From positions 124,001 through 188,000 of the forward strand of contig NZ_JAAQWN010000009.1 of NCBI RefSeq assembly GCF_012985465.1: a DNA stretch of 64,000 nucleotides. Direction: 5' to 3'. Positions 16,318 to 24,748 of this stretch are shown here, piece after piece (position 1 is the stretch's first letter; every line of letters starts with the position of its first letter). The notes beneath the pieces were generated by a model, which worked only from the letters and a program-made list of their open reading frames with translations, was not told where the DNA came from and did not search any database. This DNA comes from Pseudomonas sp. WS 5079. Its GTDB lineage: Bacteria > Pseudomonadota > Gammaproteobacteria > Pseudomonadales > Pseudomonadaceae. The position numbers and the translations under genes are program-made.

Positions 16318-16824
16318 ATGCACGAGCTCGACGACCAGTTGCGTGAACTCCTCCCCAGGCTGCGGCGCTTTGCCCTGTCCCTGACGCGCAACCCCAGCAG
16401 CGCCGACGACCTGGTGCAGGCCAGCCTGGAGCGCGCCATCGTCAGCTGGCGCCACAAGCGCGTCGACGGGGATTTGCGCGCCTGGCTGTTTTCGATCCTC
16501 TACCGGCAGTTCCTCGACGCGCACCGGCGTTCGCGGCGCTATGCGCGGATGCTGGAGTTCTTTACCGGCCGCGATGACGCGCAACCGTCAGTCGAACGCA
16601 CGGTGATCGCGCAATCGACCCTGCAGGCCTTCGACCAGTTGAGCAGCGAGCAACGCGCCCTGCTGCTATGGGTCTCGGTGGAAGGCTTGAGCTACAAGGA
16701 AGTCGCCCATATCCTCGACGTGCCCATTGGCACCGTGATGTCACGCCTGTCCCGCGCCCGCCAGGCCTTGCGCCAGCTCAGCGACGGCGATATCACCCGC
16801 CCTACCCTGCGGATACTCAAATGA
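16318..16824 (+). CDS. ECF RNA polymerase sigma factor
   Basis: A 168-residue ECF sigma factor with region 2 (about residues 8-75, NPSSADDLVQASLERAIVSW and DGDLRAWLFSILYRQFLD) and region 4 (about 105-160, LSYKEVAHILDVPIGTVMSRLSRAR). It has no region 3 and no C-terminal extension. The ATG follows a GGCCCTCC spacer without a clear Shine-Dalgarno. Its TGA overlaps the anti-sigma ATG (16821-16824). With the catalase and cytochrome b561 it likely forms an oxidant-responsive regulon. Confidence 0.94.
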   Translation: MHELDDQLRELLPRLRRFALSLTRNPSSADDLVQASLERAIVSWRHKRVDGDLRAWLFSILYRQFLDAHRRSRRYARMLEFFTGRDDAQPSVERTVIAQSTLQAFDQLSSEQRALLLWVSVEGLSYKEVAHILDVPIGTVMSRLSRARQALRQLSDGDITRPTLRILK

Positions 16825-17567
16825 TCAGCCTGCCCCCCAATGAACGCGACCTGCACGCGTACGTCGATCACCAACTCAGCGAGCCGGATCGCCGCCAATT
16901 GCAGATCTGGCTCGCCGCCCACCCCGAGGTCGCGGCCCAGGTCCACGCCTGGCAACAGGATGCCCAGCACCTGCGCGCGGCCATCGGTGCGCCGCCAGCG
17001 GTCAACCCCGAGCTGGATCCGGCGCTGCTTCGCCAGCGCCTCAAGCGCCAGTCGCGCCGCCACCTGGCCACTGCCGCCATGTTGCTGGTCGCCATCGGCC
17101 TGGGCGGCCTGGGTGGCTGGCAAGCGCGGCAGGCCACCCTGCTCGCCAGCAGCCTGCCGATGACCGACGCCATGCAGGCCTATCGCCTGTTTGCCCAGAA
17201 CCCGATCATGCCCGCCGACTACCAGGTGCAGGGCAATGGCGATATGCAAGCCTGGCTCGACCGCTACTTCGCCCAGGCCCATCGCCTGCCAGACCTCAGC
17301 CAGGCCGGCTTCAACCCAGTCAGCGCGCGGCTGCTCAGCACCGACCAGGGTGCGGCGGCGATGGTGCTCTACGAGAACCCACAAGGCCGGCGCATCAGTT
17401 TCTACATTCGCCCGCCGGGCCCGCAGAACACCCTGCTGCCAAGGGGCAGCCGCAGCGCCGAGGGGCTCCAGGCCGAGTACTGGTCCAGCCCCGGCTACAA
17501 CTATGCGATGGTCAGCCAAGAGGACGAGCCGACCACCCCATTGCTCAAGCAGACCACTCGGTTCTAG
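16821..17567 (+). CDS. Anti-sigma factor (membrane-anchored)
   Basis: A 248-residue protein with a cytoplasmic N-terminal anti-sigma region (residues 1-70, ERDLHAYVDHQLSEPDRRQLQIWLAAHPE, the usual RsiW/ChrR-like pattern but without a clear HxxxCxxC zinc motif). One transmembrane helix follows (about 77-96, LATAAMLLVAIGLGGLGGW), then a periplasmic domain. It overlaps the sigma gene by 4 bases. The product should hold the ECF factor inactive until a periplasmic or membrane signal arrives. It is named from position and architecture. Confidence 0.88.
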   Translation: MISLPPNERDLHAYVDHQLSEPDRRQLQIWLAAHPEVAAQVHAWQQDAQHLRAAIGAPPAVNPELDPALLRQRLKRQSRRHLATAAMLLVAIGLGGLGGWQARQATLLASSLPMTDAMQAYRLFAQNPIMPADYQVQGNGDMQAWLDRYFAQAHRLPDLSQAGFNPVSARLLSTDQGAAAMVLYENPQGRRISFYIRPPGPQNTLLPRGSRSAEGLQAEYWSSPGYNYAMVSQEDEPTTPLLKQTTRF

Positions 17568-17579
17568 GACGCCACCGCC

Positions 17580-18692
17580 ATGCCTTTTCGAGATAGCCGC
17601 CCGCGTCGCCTGCCCTTGCTCAGACGCCTGTTCGGCAAAACAACCGCCAGTGACAGCGCGCCAGCCATTCAGCGGTTCTTCGCGGACAAGGCCCGGCAAC
17701 AGGGCTACACCCTCAGCCCCAGCCAATTACAGGTGATCGACGCCATGGCCCGGCAGACCTCGTACCTGCTGGACCGGCGCCCGACCCGCAGCCTGTACCT
17801 GCACGGCGCCGTCGGCCGAGGCAAAAGCTGGCTGCTGGACGGGTTTTTCCAGGCCCTGCCCTTGCCTGACAAGCAGCGGGTGCATTTCCACGACTTTTTC
17901 GCCCGCCTGCACCGTGGCATGTTTGCCCACCGCCAACAGGCCGATGCCCTGGGCGCCACCCTGGACCAGTTGCTCGACGGCTGCCGGGTGCTGTGTTTCG
18001 ACGAATTCCATGTGCATGACATTGGCGATGCGATGTTGATCACTCGTCTGTTCAAGGCCCTGTTCCAACGGGGCATCCTGGTACTGGTCACCTCCAATTA
18101 CCCGCCCCAGGGCTTGCTGCCCAACCCGCTGTATCACCAGCGTTTCAAACCGGTGATCGACTTGATCGGCGCGCACATGGACGTCATGCAAGTCAGCGCG
18201 CCCCAGGACTACCGGGGCCTGGCGCAGAACCACCAGCAGCAGCGTTTCACCCACGGCCAATACGTGTGGCCCGGAACCCCGGCCCAGCGCCGCGAACTGG
18301 CGCTGCCCGCCACCGCTGGCCCGCCCCTGGCGCTGGCGGTCGGCTCGCGGCAACTGCAAGTGCGCTGGCACCAGGTGCGCAGCCTGGCCTTGACCTTCAA
18401 CGACCTGTGCGAACAGCCCACCGCCGTGATGGACTACCTGTTGCTGTGCGAGGATTTCGACCACTGGATCATCGACGACCTGCCGCTGCTCGGCGATTGC
18501 CCGATTGCCGTGCAACAGCGCTTTATCAACCTGATCGACGTGCTGTACGACCAGGACAAGCACCTGACCCTGCTGGGCCAACAGCCACTGGACGACGCCC
18601 TGCAAGGCCAGGCGATTGACCTGGCGCGCACCCGCAGCCGCCTGGGGCAGTTGCAACAAGTCAGCCCGCTGGCGCTCAAGTCGCTATCATGA
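17580..18692 (+). CDS. ZapE/AFG1-like ATPase paralogue
   Basis: A 370-residue P-loop ATPase of the ZapE (AFG1) family. Walker A is LHGAVGRGKSWLLDGFF (about residues 77-93) and Walker B is VLCFDEFHVHDIGDA (about 137-151), followed by VTSNYPPQGLLPNPLYHQRF, a strong family signature. Canonical ZapE works in cell division under stress. Pseudomonads have a separate zapE, and this divergent copy next to an ECF module is probably a paralogue with another role. It lies 12 bases after the anti-sigma gene and may share its transcript. Confidence 0.88.
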   Translation: MPFRDSRPRRLPLLRRLFGKTTASDSAPAIQRFFADKARQQGYTLSPSQLQVIDAMARQTSYLLDRRPTRSLYLHGAVGRGKSWLLDGFFQALPLPDKQRVHFHDFFARLHRGMFAHRQQADALGATLDQLLDGCRVLCFDEFHVHDIGDAMLITRLFKALFQRGILVLVTSNYPPQGLLPNPLYHQRFKPVIDLIGAHMDVMQVSAPQDYRGLAQNHQQQRFTHGQYVWPGTPAQRRELALPATAGPPLALAVGSRQLQVRWHQVRSLALTFNDLCEQPTAVMDYLLLCEDFDHWIIDDLPLLGDCPIAVQQRFINLIDVLYDQDKHLTLLGQQPLDDALQGQAIDLARTRSRLGQLQQVSPLALKSLS

Positions 18693-18727
18693 GCGCCTTT
18701 GACCTTGTCGAGTGACCTACGCTGTTC

Positions 18728-20032
18728 ATGGATACCCTTGCCCAACTCAAGGCCGGCCAACTGGCTGGCATCAAGCGCCTGGACCTGTCCTGCGGCCTGA
18801 CGCAGTTCCCCCGGGAAATCTTCGACCTGGCCGACTCCCTGGAAATCCTCAACCTGAGCGGCAATGCCCTGCGCAGCCTGCCGGACGACCTGCACCGCCT
18901 GCCCCACCTGCGCGTACTGTTTTGCTCGGACAACGCCTTTACCGAACTGCCGGTGTGCCTGGGGCAATGCCAGCAATTGAGCATGGTCGGTTTCAAGGCC
19001 AACCAGATCGAGCAGGTGCCGGCTGCTGCGCTGCCACCGCAGTTACGCTGGCTGATCCTCACCGATAACCGCATCCGCCAGTTGCCGGACGCACTCGGTG
19101 AGCGGCCACTGCTGCAAAAACTCATGCTGGCCGGCAACCGCCTGGAGCAACTGCCCGCGAGCCTGGCCCAGTGCCATAACCTCGAACTGCTGCGCATCGC
19201 TTCCAACCGCCTGACTCAGTTACCCCACTGGCTGCTGACACTGCCGCGCCTGACCTGGCTGGCCTATGCCGGCAACCCGGTGGAAAGCGCGGTGGACGTG
19301 GCAACTGATGACGCGACGCCGAACATTCCCTGGGCCGAACTGGAACTGGGCCAGGTGCTGGGCGAAGGCGCCTCGGGGGTGATTCGCAAGGCACTGCGCA
19401 AACCGTCGAACGAGCCAGTCGCGGTCAAACTCTACAAGGGCACCATCACCAGCGACGGCTCGCCGCTGCACGAAATGCAGGCCTGCATTGCCGCCGGGTT
19501 GCACCCGAACCTGATCAAGGTGCAAGGCCGCGTGGTCGGCCACCCCGATGACCAGGCCGCGCTGGTGATGGACCTGATCGACCCGAGCTACCGCAACCTC
19601 GCCGGCCTGCCCAGCCTGGCGTCCTGCACCCGGGACATCTACGACCCCGCCACCCGTTTCAGCGTGGAGGTCGCGTTGCGCATGGCGCGCGGCATCGCCT
19701 CCGTGGCCGCGCACCTGCACCGGCACGGCATCACCCATGGCGACCTGTATGGCCACAATATTTTGTGCAATGCCCAGGGTGATTGTTTGCTTGGGGACTT
19801 TGGCGCCGCATCGTTCCATGCCACGGCCGACACCCTGGAGACCAGGGCGTTGCAGCGCATTGAAGTGCGGGCGTTCGGGGTGTTGCTGGGGGAGTTGCTG
19901 GAGCGGATTGACGCGGGTTTGAGCGCTGAACAGCGCCAGGTGCTGGAGACAATGGGTGACAGTTGCTGCCAGCCGCAGGTGCTGGCGCGTCCAGCGTTCG
20001 AAGAGATCGAGGCACTGCTGTCCTCACTCTGA
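18728..20032 (+). CDS. Leucine-rich-repeat protein kinase
   Basis: A 434-residue soluble protein. Residues about 15-195 hold seven or eight leucine-rich repeats of about 22 residues (LEILNLSGNALRSLPDDLHR type). Residues about 205-434 form a protein kinase-like domain with glycine loop LGEGASGVIRK, nucleotide lysine in VAVKLYKG, catalytic loop HGDLYGHNIL (HRDLK replaced by HGDLY) and metal motif GDFGAAS. No signal peptide or membrane helix is seen. The LRR half probably recognises a partner protein and the kinase half modifies it. It follows the ZapE paralogue by 35 bases. The target is unknown. Confidence 0.9.
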   Translation: MDTLAQLKAGQLAGIKRLDLSCGLTQFPREIFDLADSLEILNLSGNALRSLPDDLHRLPHLRVLFCSDNAFTELPVCLGQCQQLSMVGFKANQIEQVPAAALPPQLRWLILTDNRIRQLPDALGERPLLQKLMLAGNRLEQLPASLAQCHNLELLRIASNRLTQLPHWLLTLPRLTWLAYAGNPVESAVDVATDDATPNIPWAELELGQVLGEGASGVIRKALRKPSNEPVAVKLYKGTITSDGSPLHEMQACIAAGLHPNLIKVQGRVVGHPDDQAALVMDLIDPSYRNLAGLPSLASCTRDIYDPATRFSVEVALRMARGIASVAAHLHRHGITHGDLYGHNILCNAQGDCLLGDFGAASFHATADTLETRALQRIEVRAFGVLLGELLERIDAGLSAEQRQVLETMGDSCCQPQVLARPAFEEIEALLSSL

Positions 20033-20045
20033 AACGCCCTGTAAA

Positions 20046-20135
20046 TGTGGGAGCGGGCTTGCCCGCGATAGCAGTGGGTCAGCCCGCTGATGTGCCATCT
20101 GATACACCGCTATCGCGGGCAAGCCCGCTCCCACA
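20046..20135. repeat. REPIN (inverted pair of REP elements)
   Basis: Two inverted copies of the Pseudomonas REP sequence GTGGGAGCGGGCTTGCCCGC (20047-20066 and its complement ending at 20134) enclose a short spacer. It lies between the convergent LRR-kinase and YebC genes and may also end transcription. Confidence 0.92.
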
Positions 20136-20165
20136 CAAGTCTGCGCCCATAATTCCAGGCCGGGT

Positions 20166-20873
20166 TTAGCCCGCCAGGCCGACGAACATATCCTGCACGT
20201 CGTCATGGTTGTCCAGGCCTTCGAGGAAGGCTTCGACTTCAGCCATCTGCTCATCGCTCAAGCCGCTGACCGGGTTTTTCGCAAGGTAGCCCAACTTGGC
20301 CGACAACACGGTAAAACCCTGCTCCGGCAAAGCCTTCTGCACCGCGTCCAGGTCGGTGGTCTCGGTGATGAACAGGGTCGTGCCCTCTTCTTCACCTTCT
20401 TCAAAGTCCTGGGCGCCGGCTTCGATGGCGGCCATTTCCGGGTCGGCGTCCGGGGTATCCGGCGAGGCTTCGATCAGCCCTACGTGGTTGAAGTCCCAGG
20501 CCACGGAGCCCGAAGCCCCCAGTTGCCCCTTGCGGAACGCCACGCGGATTTCCGCTACGGTGCGGTTGATGTTGTCGGTCACGCACTCAACGATCAACGG
20601 CACCTGGTGCGGGGCAAACCCTTCGTAGGTCACGCGATGGTACTGCACGGTCTCGCCCAGCAGGCCCGCGCCTTTCTTGATCGCGCGCTCCAGGGTTTCC
20701 TTGGGCATCGAGGCCTTCTTGGCCTGCTCGACCACCAGACGCAGGTGGGCGTTGGTCGCGGTGTCCGCACCGTTACGGGCGGCAATGGTGATTTCCTTCA
20801 CCAGCTTGCCGAAAATCTTGCCCTTGGCATTGGATGCCGCTTCTTTATGTTTAACCTTCCACTGTGCGCCCAT
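20166..20873 (-). CDS. YebC/PmpR-family DNA-binding/translation-related protein (paralogue)
   Basis: A 235-residue YebC-family protein: MGAQWKVKHKEAASNAKGKIFGKLVKEI, then ARNGADTATNAHLRLVVEQAKKASMPKETLERAIKKG, the characteristic first domain. The usual N-terminus is MAGHSKWANIKHRK, so this is the divergent second YebC form found in many proteobacteria rather than the ruvC-linked copy. YebC proteins have been described as transcription regulators and, more recently, as helping ribosomes through proline stretches; which applies here is unknown. It stands alone on the minus strand. Confidence 0.9.
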   Translation of the reverse strand: MGAQWKVKHKEAASNAKGKIFGKLVKEITIAARNGADTATNAHLRLVVEQAKKASMPKETLERAIKKGAGLLGETVQYHRVTYEGFAPHQVPLIVECVTDNINRTVAEIRVAFRKGQLGASGSVAWDFNHVGLIEASPDTPDADPEMAAIEAGAQDFEEGEEEGTTLFITETTDLDAVQKALPEQGFTVLSAKLGYLAKNPVSGLSDEQMAEVEAFLEGLDNHDDVQDMFVGLAG

Positions 20874-20991
20874 GACTCACTCTCTTGATATCCGTGGCGC
20901 CGAGACGTCTACTGGCCGGCGCTTTGGCCGCAGAGTTTATAGGGCAAGAACCCATCGTTCCACCAAAAAACCGGCCAGCGTTGCAGGGGCC

Positions 20992-22317
20992 TCAGGTGCG
21001 CAGGGGTTTGATCGCGACGGAACGATCCGGCACAAAGTCGCCCACTTGCGCCAGAACCGCAGGCCGCGCGTTCCAATAGGGCATCAGCACCAGCGCCGAA
21101 AACAACGCGGCGCCGGCGAACACGATAAACACCGTCACCGTGTCGAAGTAGCCCGGCAGCAGGCCACCGAGGATCGCCCCCACCGAACCGCAGCCGTTGA
21201 CGAAGCCCGCCGCCGTGGCGCCTGCCTTGGCCGTACCGAAGTCAATCGCCGCCGTGCTGCTGATCATCGAGTCCGGCCCGTACAGGGTCAGGCCCATCAC
21301 AAACAGCAAGGCCATCACCAACAGCACGCTACCGGTATGCAAGGCCCCCATGAACAGCGCCAGCGACACCGTCAGCGCCAGCAGGCTGAGGACACAAGCC
21401 GGCATGCGCCGGGCGCCAAACAGTTTGTCGGACGCCAGGCCAATCATGATCGGCCCCAACAATCCCGCCAGCTCGAACGCCGTCGGCACAATCGCTGCGC
21501 CGACCTTGCCCACCGAAGGCATCTGCTCATAGACAATCACCGGGCCCCACAACAGGATCGCGTAGCGCGCCGGTTTCAACAGGAAGTACGCCAGGCCCAG
21601 GGTCAGCACCGTGCGGTTGCGCAAGATCTCGCGCAACGGCTCAAGGATGCTGATTTTTTTCGCCGCTGCCTGCTCTTCAGCGCTCATTGCCGGCTCGGGC
21701 TCCACTTGCGGCAGGCCGACGTCCTGAGGCGTGTTGCGCTGGAAGATAAAGAACAGCACCGCCACCACCGCCACCACCGCGGCACTGGAGATAAATGCCG
21801 CGTGCCAGCTGCCAATCAGGGTGTAGGCCCACCAGCCGGCAAATGGCGATGCCACCAGCCCGCCAAACGCGTAACACGAGCTCCACAGCCCCAACACCCG
21901 CCCGCGCTGCTGCGCCGGGAAGAAACTGCCAAGGTTCTTGCACAGCCCCGACCAGCCGGTGGACTGCGCCAGCCCCTGGATCAACATGCAGGTGACAAAG
22001 ATCGGCAAGGTGGCAAACGTGCCCATGACCAGGGCGGCGGCCGCCGAAATCACCAGCCCGCCCAACACCACCACCCGTGGGCCGAAACGGTCGGCAAGCA
22101 TGCCCCAGGTGAACTGGCCAACGGCATAGGCCGCCAGGTACAGGCCATCCAGGTTGGCCATCATCATCTTGTCCAGCGGGAAACTGGGGTCGTCGACGAG
22201 CCCCAACTTGGCCACGGAAAACGCTTTGCGGGTGAAATAGAAGGCGGCATATGCCAGCCAGGTGATGGCGAAAATCTGCATGCGCCAACGCTTGATGCTA
22301 CCCATAGGGATATTCAT
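20992..22317 (-). CDS. MFS transporter of the organophosphate:phosphate antiporter (GlpT/UhpT) type
   Basis: A 441-residue inner-membrane transporter with about twelve helices. The N-terminus IKRWRMQIFAITWLAYAAFYFTRKAFSVAK and GWSGLCKNLGSFFP are typical of the OPA family (GlpT, UhpT, UhpC, PgtP). ATG at 22317 is chosen over the longer open frame by homology. It diverges from a LysR gene that is a close relative of the regulator of phnW-phnX 4 kb away, which suggests uptake of a phosphonate or phosphate ester, possibly 2-aminoethylphosphonate. Substrate assignment is inference. Confidence 0.87.
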   Translation of the reverse strand: MNIPMGSIKRWRMQIFAITWLAYAAFYFTRKAFSVAKLGLVDDPSFPLDKMMMANLDGLYLAAYAVGQFTWGMLADRFGPRVVVLGGLVISAAAALVMGTFATLPIFVTCMLIQGLAQSTGWSGLCKNLGSFFPAQQRGRVLGLWSSCYAFGGLVASPFAGWWAYTLIGSWHAAFISSAAVVAVVAVLFFIFQRNTPQDVGLPQVEPEPAMSAEEQAAAKKISILEPLREILRNRTVLTLGLAYFLLKPARYAILLWGPVIVYEQMPSVGKVGAAIVPTAFELAGLLGPIMIGLASDKLFGARRMPACVLSLLALTVSLALFMGALHTGSVLLVMALLFVMGLTLYGPDSMISSTAAIDFGTAKAGATAAGFVNGCGSVGAILGGLLPGYFDTVTVFIVFAGAALFSALVLMPYWNARPAVLAQVGDFVPDRSVAIKPLRT

Positions 22318-22583
22318 GGTGGTTCTGACCTCAGGTGTGAGTGTGCCGGCAGAATCGAGAAGCAATTGCCTGTGTTTTTATTGTTTTGCACTGCAGTACC
22401 GGGGCGCAGGGCGCTGGGTACTGGTCAGATGAGTCCTGCAAGGGTGCACGCAAGGGCCCATGATCGCCGAAGTTGTAGGACTCAACCTACGGCGACTGAG
22501 CGCTATCAAAGCAATGGCTGACTAATAGGTAAAATCGATTTATCGTATTTCAAATATAAGCTCAGCTTGTAAGAGGTCGTGCC

Positions 22584-23462
22584 ATGTCGGTTTCCCATGC
22601 CCAACTCAAAGCCTTCCATGCCGTGGCCGTCCACGGCAGCTTTACCGCGGCGGCGCAGCGGCTGTTCCTCACCCAGCCGGCCATTTCCGATCAGGTGCGC
22701 AAGCTTGAAGAGCGTTTTGGCGTGCTGCTGTTCCATCGCAACAAGCGTTCGGTACGCCTGACCGACCTGGGGGAGCGCCTGCTGAGTATCACCCAGCGCC
22801 TGTTCGTGATTGCCGCCGAAGCCGAGGAACTGCTGCAAGACTCCAAGGCCCTGCAGACCGGCAGCCTGACCCTGGCCGTGGACGCGCCGGTGCATGTGCT
22901 GCCGCAGATCGCGCGGTTTTGCGAACGCTATCCGGGGATCACCGTAAGGATCGAGACCGGCAACACCGATGATGCGCTGTATCGCCTGCACAACTATCAG
23001 GCTGACCTGGCGCTGGTGGGGCGCGATGTCGACGATGAGCGCCTGCTCTCGATCCCCCTGCGCGATGACCCGATGCTGGCGTTTGTCGCACGTAACCACC
23101 CATGGGCCGGGCGTGAGTCCATCGACCTGGCGGACCTGGACGACACGCCCCTGGTGCTGCGGGAAATCGGCTCGGTGACCCGTCAGACCCTGGAGCGCGA
23201 GATGCACCAGGCCGGGCTGCGCATCCGCCCGGCGATCCAGGTGGAAGGCCGCGAAGCCGCGCGTGAGGCGGTGGTGGTGGGGATTGGCGTGGGGGTGGTC
23301 TCGGCGTCGGAGTTCGGCGCGGATTCACGGGTATATGCCATGCCCATCCGCGACTGCACCCAGCGTATGAAGGAAACGCTGGTGTGCCTCAAGGAGCAGA
23401 GTTCGCGGCGGGTAGTGGCGACTTTCCTGGAGATTGTCCGGGAAAGCCTGCGCGACGATTAG
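22584..23462 (+). CDS. LysR-family regulator (phosphonate-type)
   Basis: A 292-residue LysR-type regulator: N-terminal HTH (residues about 1-60, SFTAAAQRLFLTQPAISDQVRKLEE) and a C-terminal effector domain. The stretch VLREIGSVTRQTLE and GREAAREAVVVGIGVGVVS closely parallel VLREPSSITRRTFD and SREAVAEAVAAELGVGVVS in the phnW-linked LysR at 26462, so the two are paralogues of the aminoethylphosphonate regulator group. It diverges from the OPA-type transporter with about 265 bases between and should control it. Confidence 0.88.
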   Translation: MSVSHAQLKAFHAVAVHGSFTAAAQRLFLTQPAISDQVRKLEERFGVLLFHRNKRSVRLTDLGERLLSITQRLFVIAAEAEELLQDSKALQTGSLTLAVDAPVHVLPQIARFCERYPGITVRIETGNTDDALYRLHNYQADLALVGRDVDDERLLSIPLRDDPMLAFVARNHPWAGRESIDLADLDDTPLVLREIGSVTRQTLEREMHQAGLRIRPAIQVEGREAAREAVVVGIGVGVVSASEFGADSRVYAMPIRDCTQRMKETLVCLKEQSSRRVVATFLEIVRESLRDD

Positions 23463-23573
23463 CTGAGTAATTGCATTGAGTTGACCCGTGCACAGGCTCT
23501 CGATGACTGGCCAGACTCGACCCAACCTCGTTCCTGAGCCTGCACGTCATCATGAGCGTGACTAATACTCTTT

Positions 23574-23617
23574 TGAAATCAATTCGTTTTTGTTCATGTA
23601 GCCTCCTTGCTTAAAAT
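23574..23617 (+). promoter_or_regulatory. Candidate promoter and MetR-like box for mesX-mesD
   Basis: A possible sigma70 promoter with -35 TTGTTC (23590-23595), 16 bases, and -10 TAAAAT (23612-23617). Just upstream, TGAAATCAATTCG (23574-23586) differs at one defined position from the MetR consensus TGAA-N5-TTCA. This would fit a methionine gene, but one site is weak evidence. Confidence 0.4.
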
Positions 23618-23738
23618 ACGTGCAGCTCTTCACGCTGGCCGATCTACAAGCCGTCGAGTGAAGAAACAGCATGTTGATCAAATCTGAAAGAGGCCAGGCG
23701 CCATTTCAGGTTTGTCCAAAATACGGGTGCAGGTCACG

Positions 23739-24722
23739 ATGAACAACGAATTCACATTTGCTATCAAGAGCATTTGTTTTGATGAGAATTACTTTCCTTC
23801 AGACACTACGCGCATCACGACCAACTTTGCCAATCTAGCGAGGGGGGAGAGTCGTCAGGAGAATCTGCGCAACACGTTGAAGATGATTGATAATCGCTTT
23901 AATGCATTGGCGCACTGGGACAATCCTACGGGTGATCGTTACACGGTCGAGTTGGACATTATCTCCGCTGAAATGAAAATTGATACTGAAGGTCGCGGCC
24001 ACGCTATTCCTTTGATTGAGATTTTGAAGACCACGATTGTTGATCGAGAAACCAATCAACGCATCAGTGGCATAGTGGGAAATAACTTCTCATCCTACGT
24101 GCGAGACTATGACTTCAGTGTGCGGCTGCTGGAGCACAACAAGAACCAGTCACAATTCAGCACCCCACATGACTTTGGCGATTTGCACGGCAAACTATTC
24201 AAGTGCTTCGTCAACTCCAGCGCTTACAAAGAGCACTTCGACAAGCCACCGGTCATCTGCCTGAGCATATCCAGTACCCGGACATACCTGCGAACCGAGA
24301 ACCAGCACCCTGTGTTGGGCTTTGAGTACCAGCAAGATGCCTACTCTTTGACAGATGAGTACTTCAGGAAAATGGGCTTGAAGGTTCGTTATTTCATGCC
24401 GCCGAACAGTGCCGCGCCACTGGCTTTCTACTTCTCGGGGAATTTGCTCGGTGATTACACCGATCTTGAGTTGATTGGCACCATTAGCACCATGGATACG
24501 TTCCAGAAAATCTACCGCCCTGAGATTTACAATGCAAACTCCGTAGCTGGAAAGTTCTACCAGCCTAGTTTGAAGCATCAGGACTATTCATTGACTCGAA
24601 TTATTTATGATCGAGAAGAGCGAAGCCGACTGGCTACTGAACAGGGAAAGTTTGCCGAAGAGCAATTCATCAAGCCCTATAAGGTCATTCTTGATCAATG
24701 GTCTGTTAGCTGCGCGCATTAA
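23739..24722 (+). CDS. mesX: MesX, DUF1852 putative oxygenase required by methionine synthase MesD
   Basis: A 327-residue DUF1852 protein (MNNEFTFAIKSICFDENYFPSDTTRITTNFANLARGESR is the family N-terminus). From published work on folate-independent methionine synthases, as I recall it, MesX is needed for MesD to work and is thought to be oxygen-dependent. ATG at 23739 is preferred, with AGGT just before it; an in-frame TTG at 23712 is the alternative. The gene is 26 bases upstream of mesD, and the third gene is a flavin reductase that could feed it reduced flavin. GC is lower than in the neighbours. Confidence 0.88.
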   Translation: MNNEFTFAIKSICFDENYFPSDTTRITTNFANLARGESRQENLRNTLKMIDNRFNALAHWDNPTGDRYTVELDIISAEMKIDTEGRGHAIPLIEILKTTIVDRETNQRISGIVGNNFSSYVRDYDFSVRLLEHNKNQSQFSTPHDFGDLHGKLFKCFVNSSAYKEHFDKPPVICLSISSTRTYLRTENQHPVLGFEYQQDAYSLTDEYFRKMGLKVRYFMPPNSAAPLAFYFSGNLLGDYTDLELIGTISTMDTFQKIYRPEIYNANSVAGKFYQPSLKHQDYSLTRIIYDREERSRLATEQGKFAEEQFIKPYKVILDQWSVSCAH

Positions 24723-24748
24723 TTAATTTCAAATCAAGGTCTTCTTTA

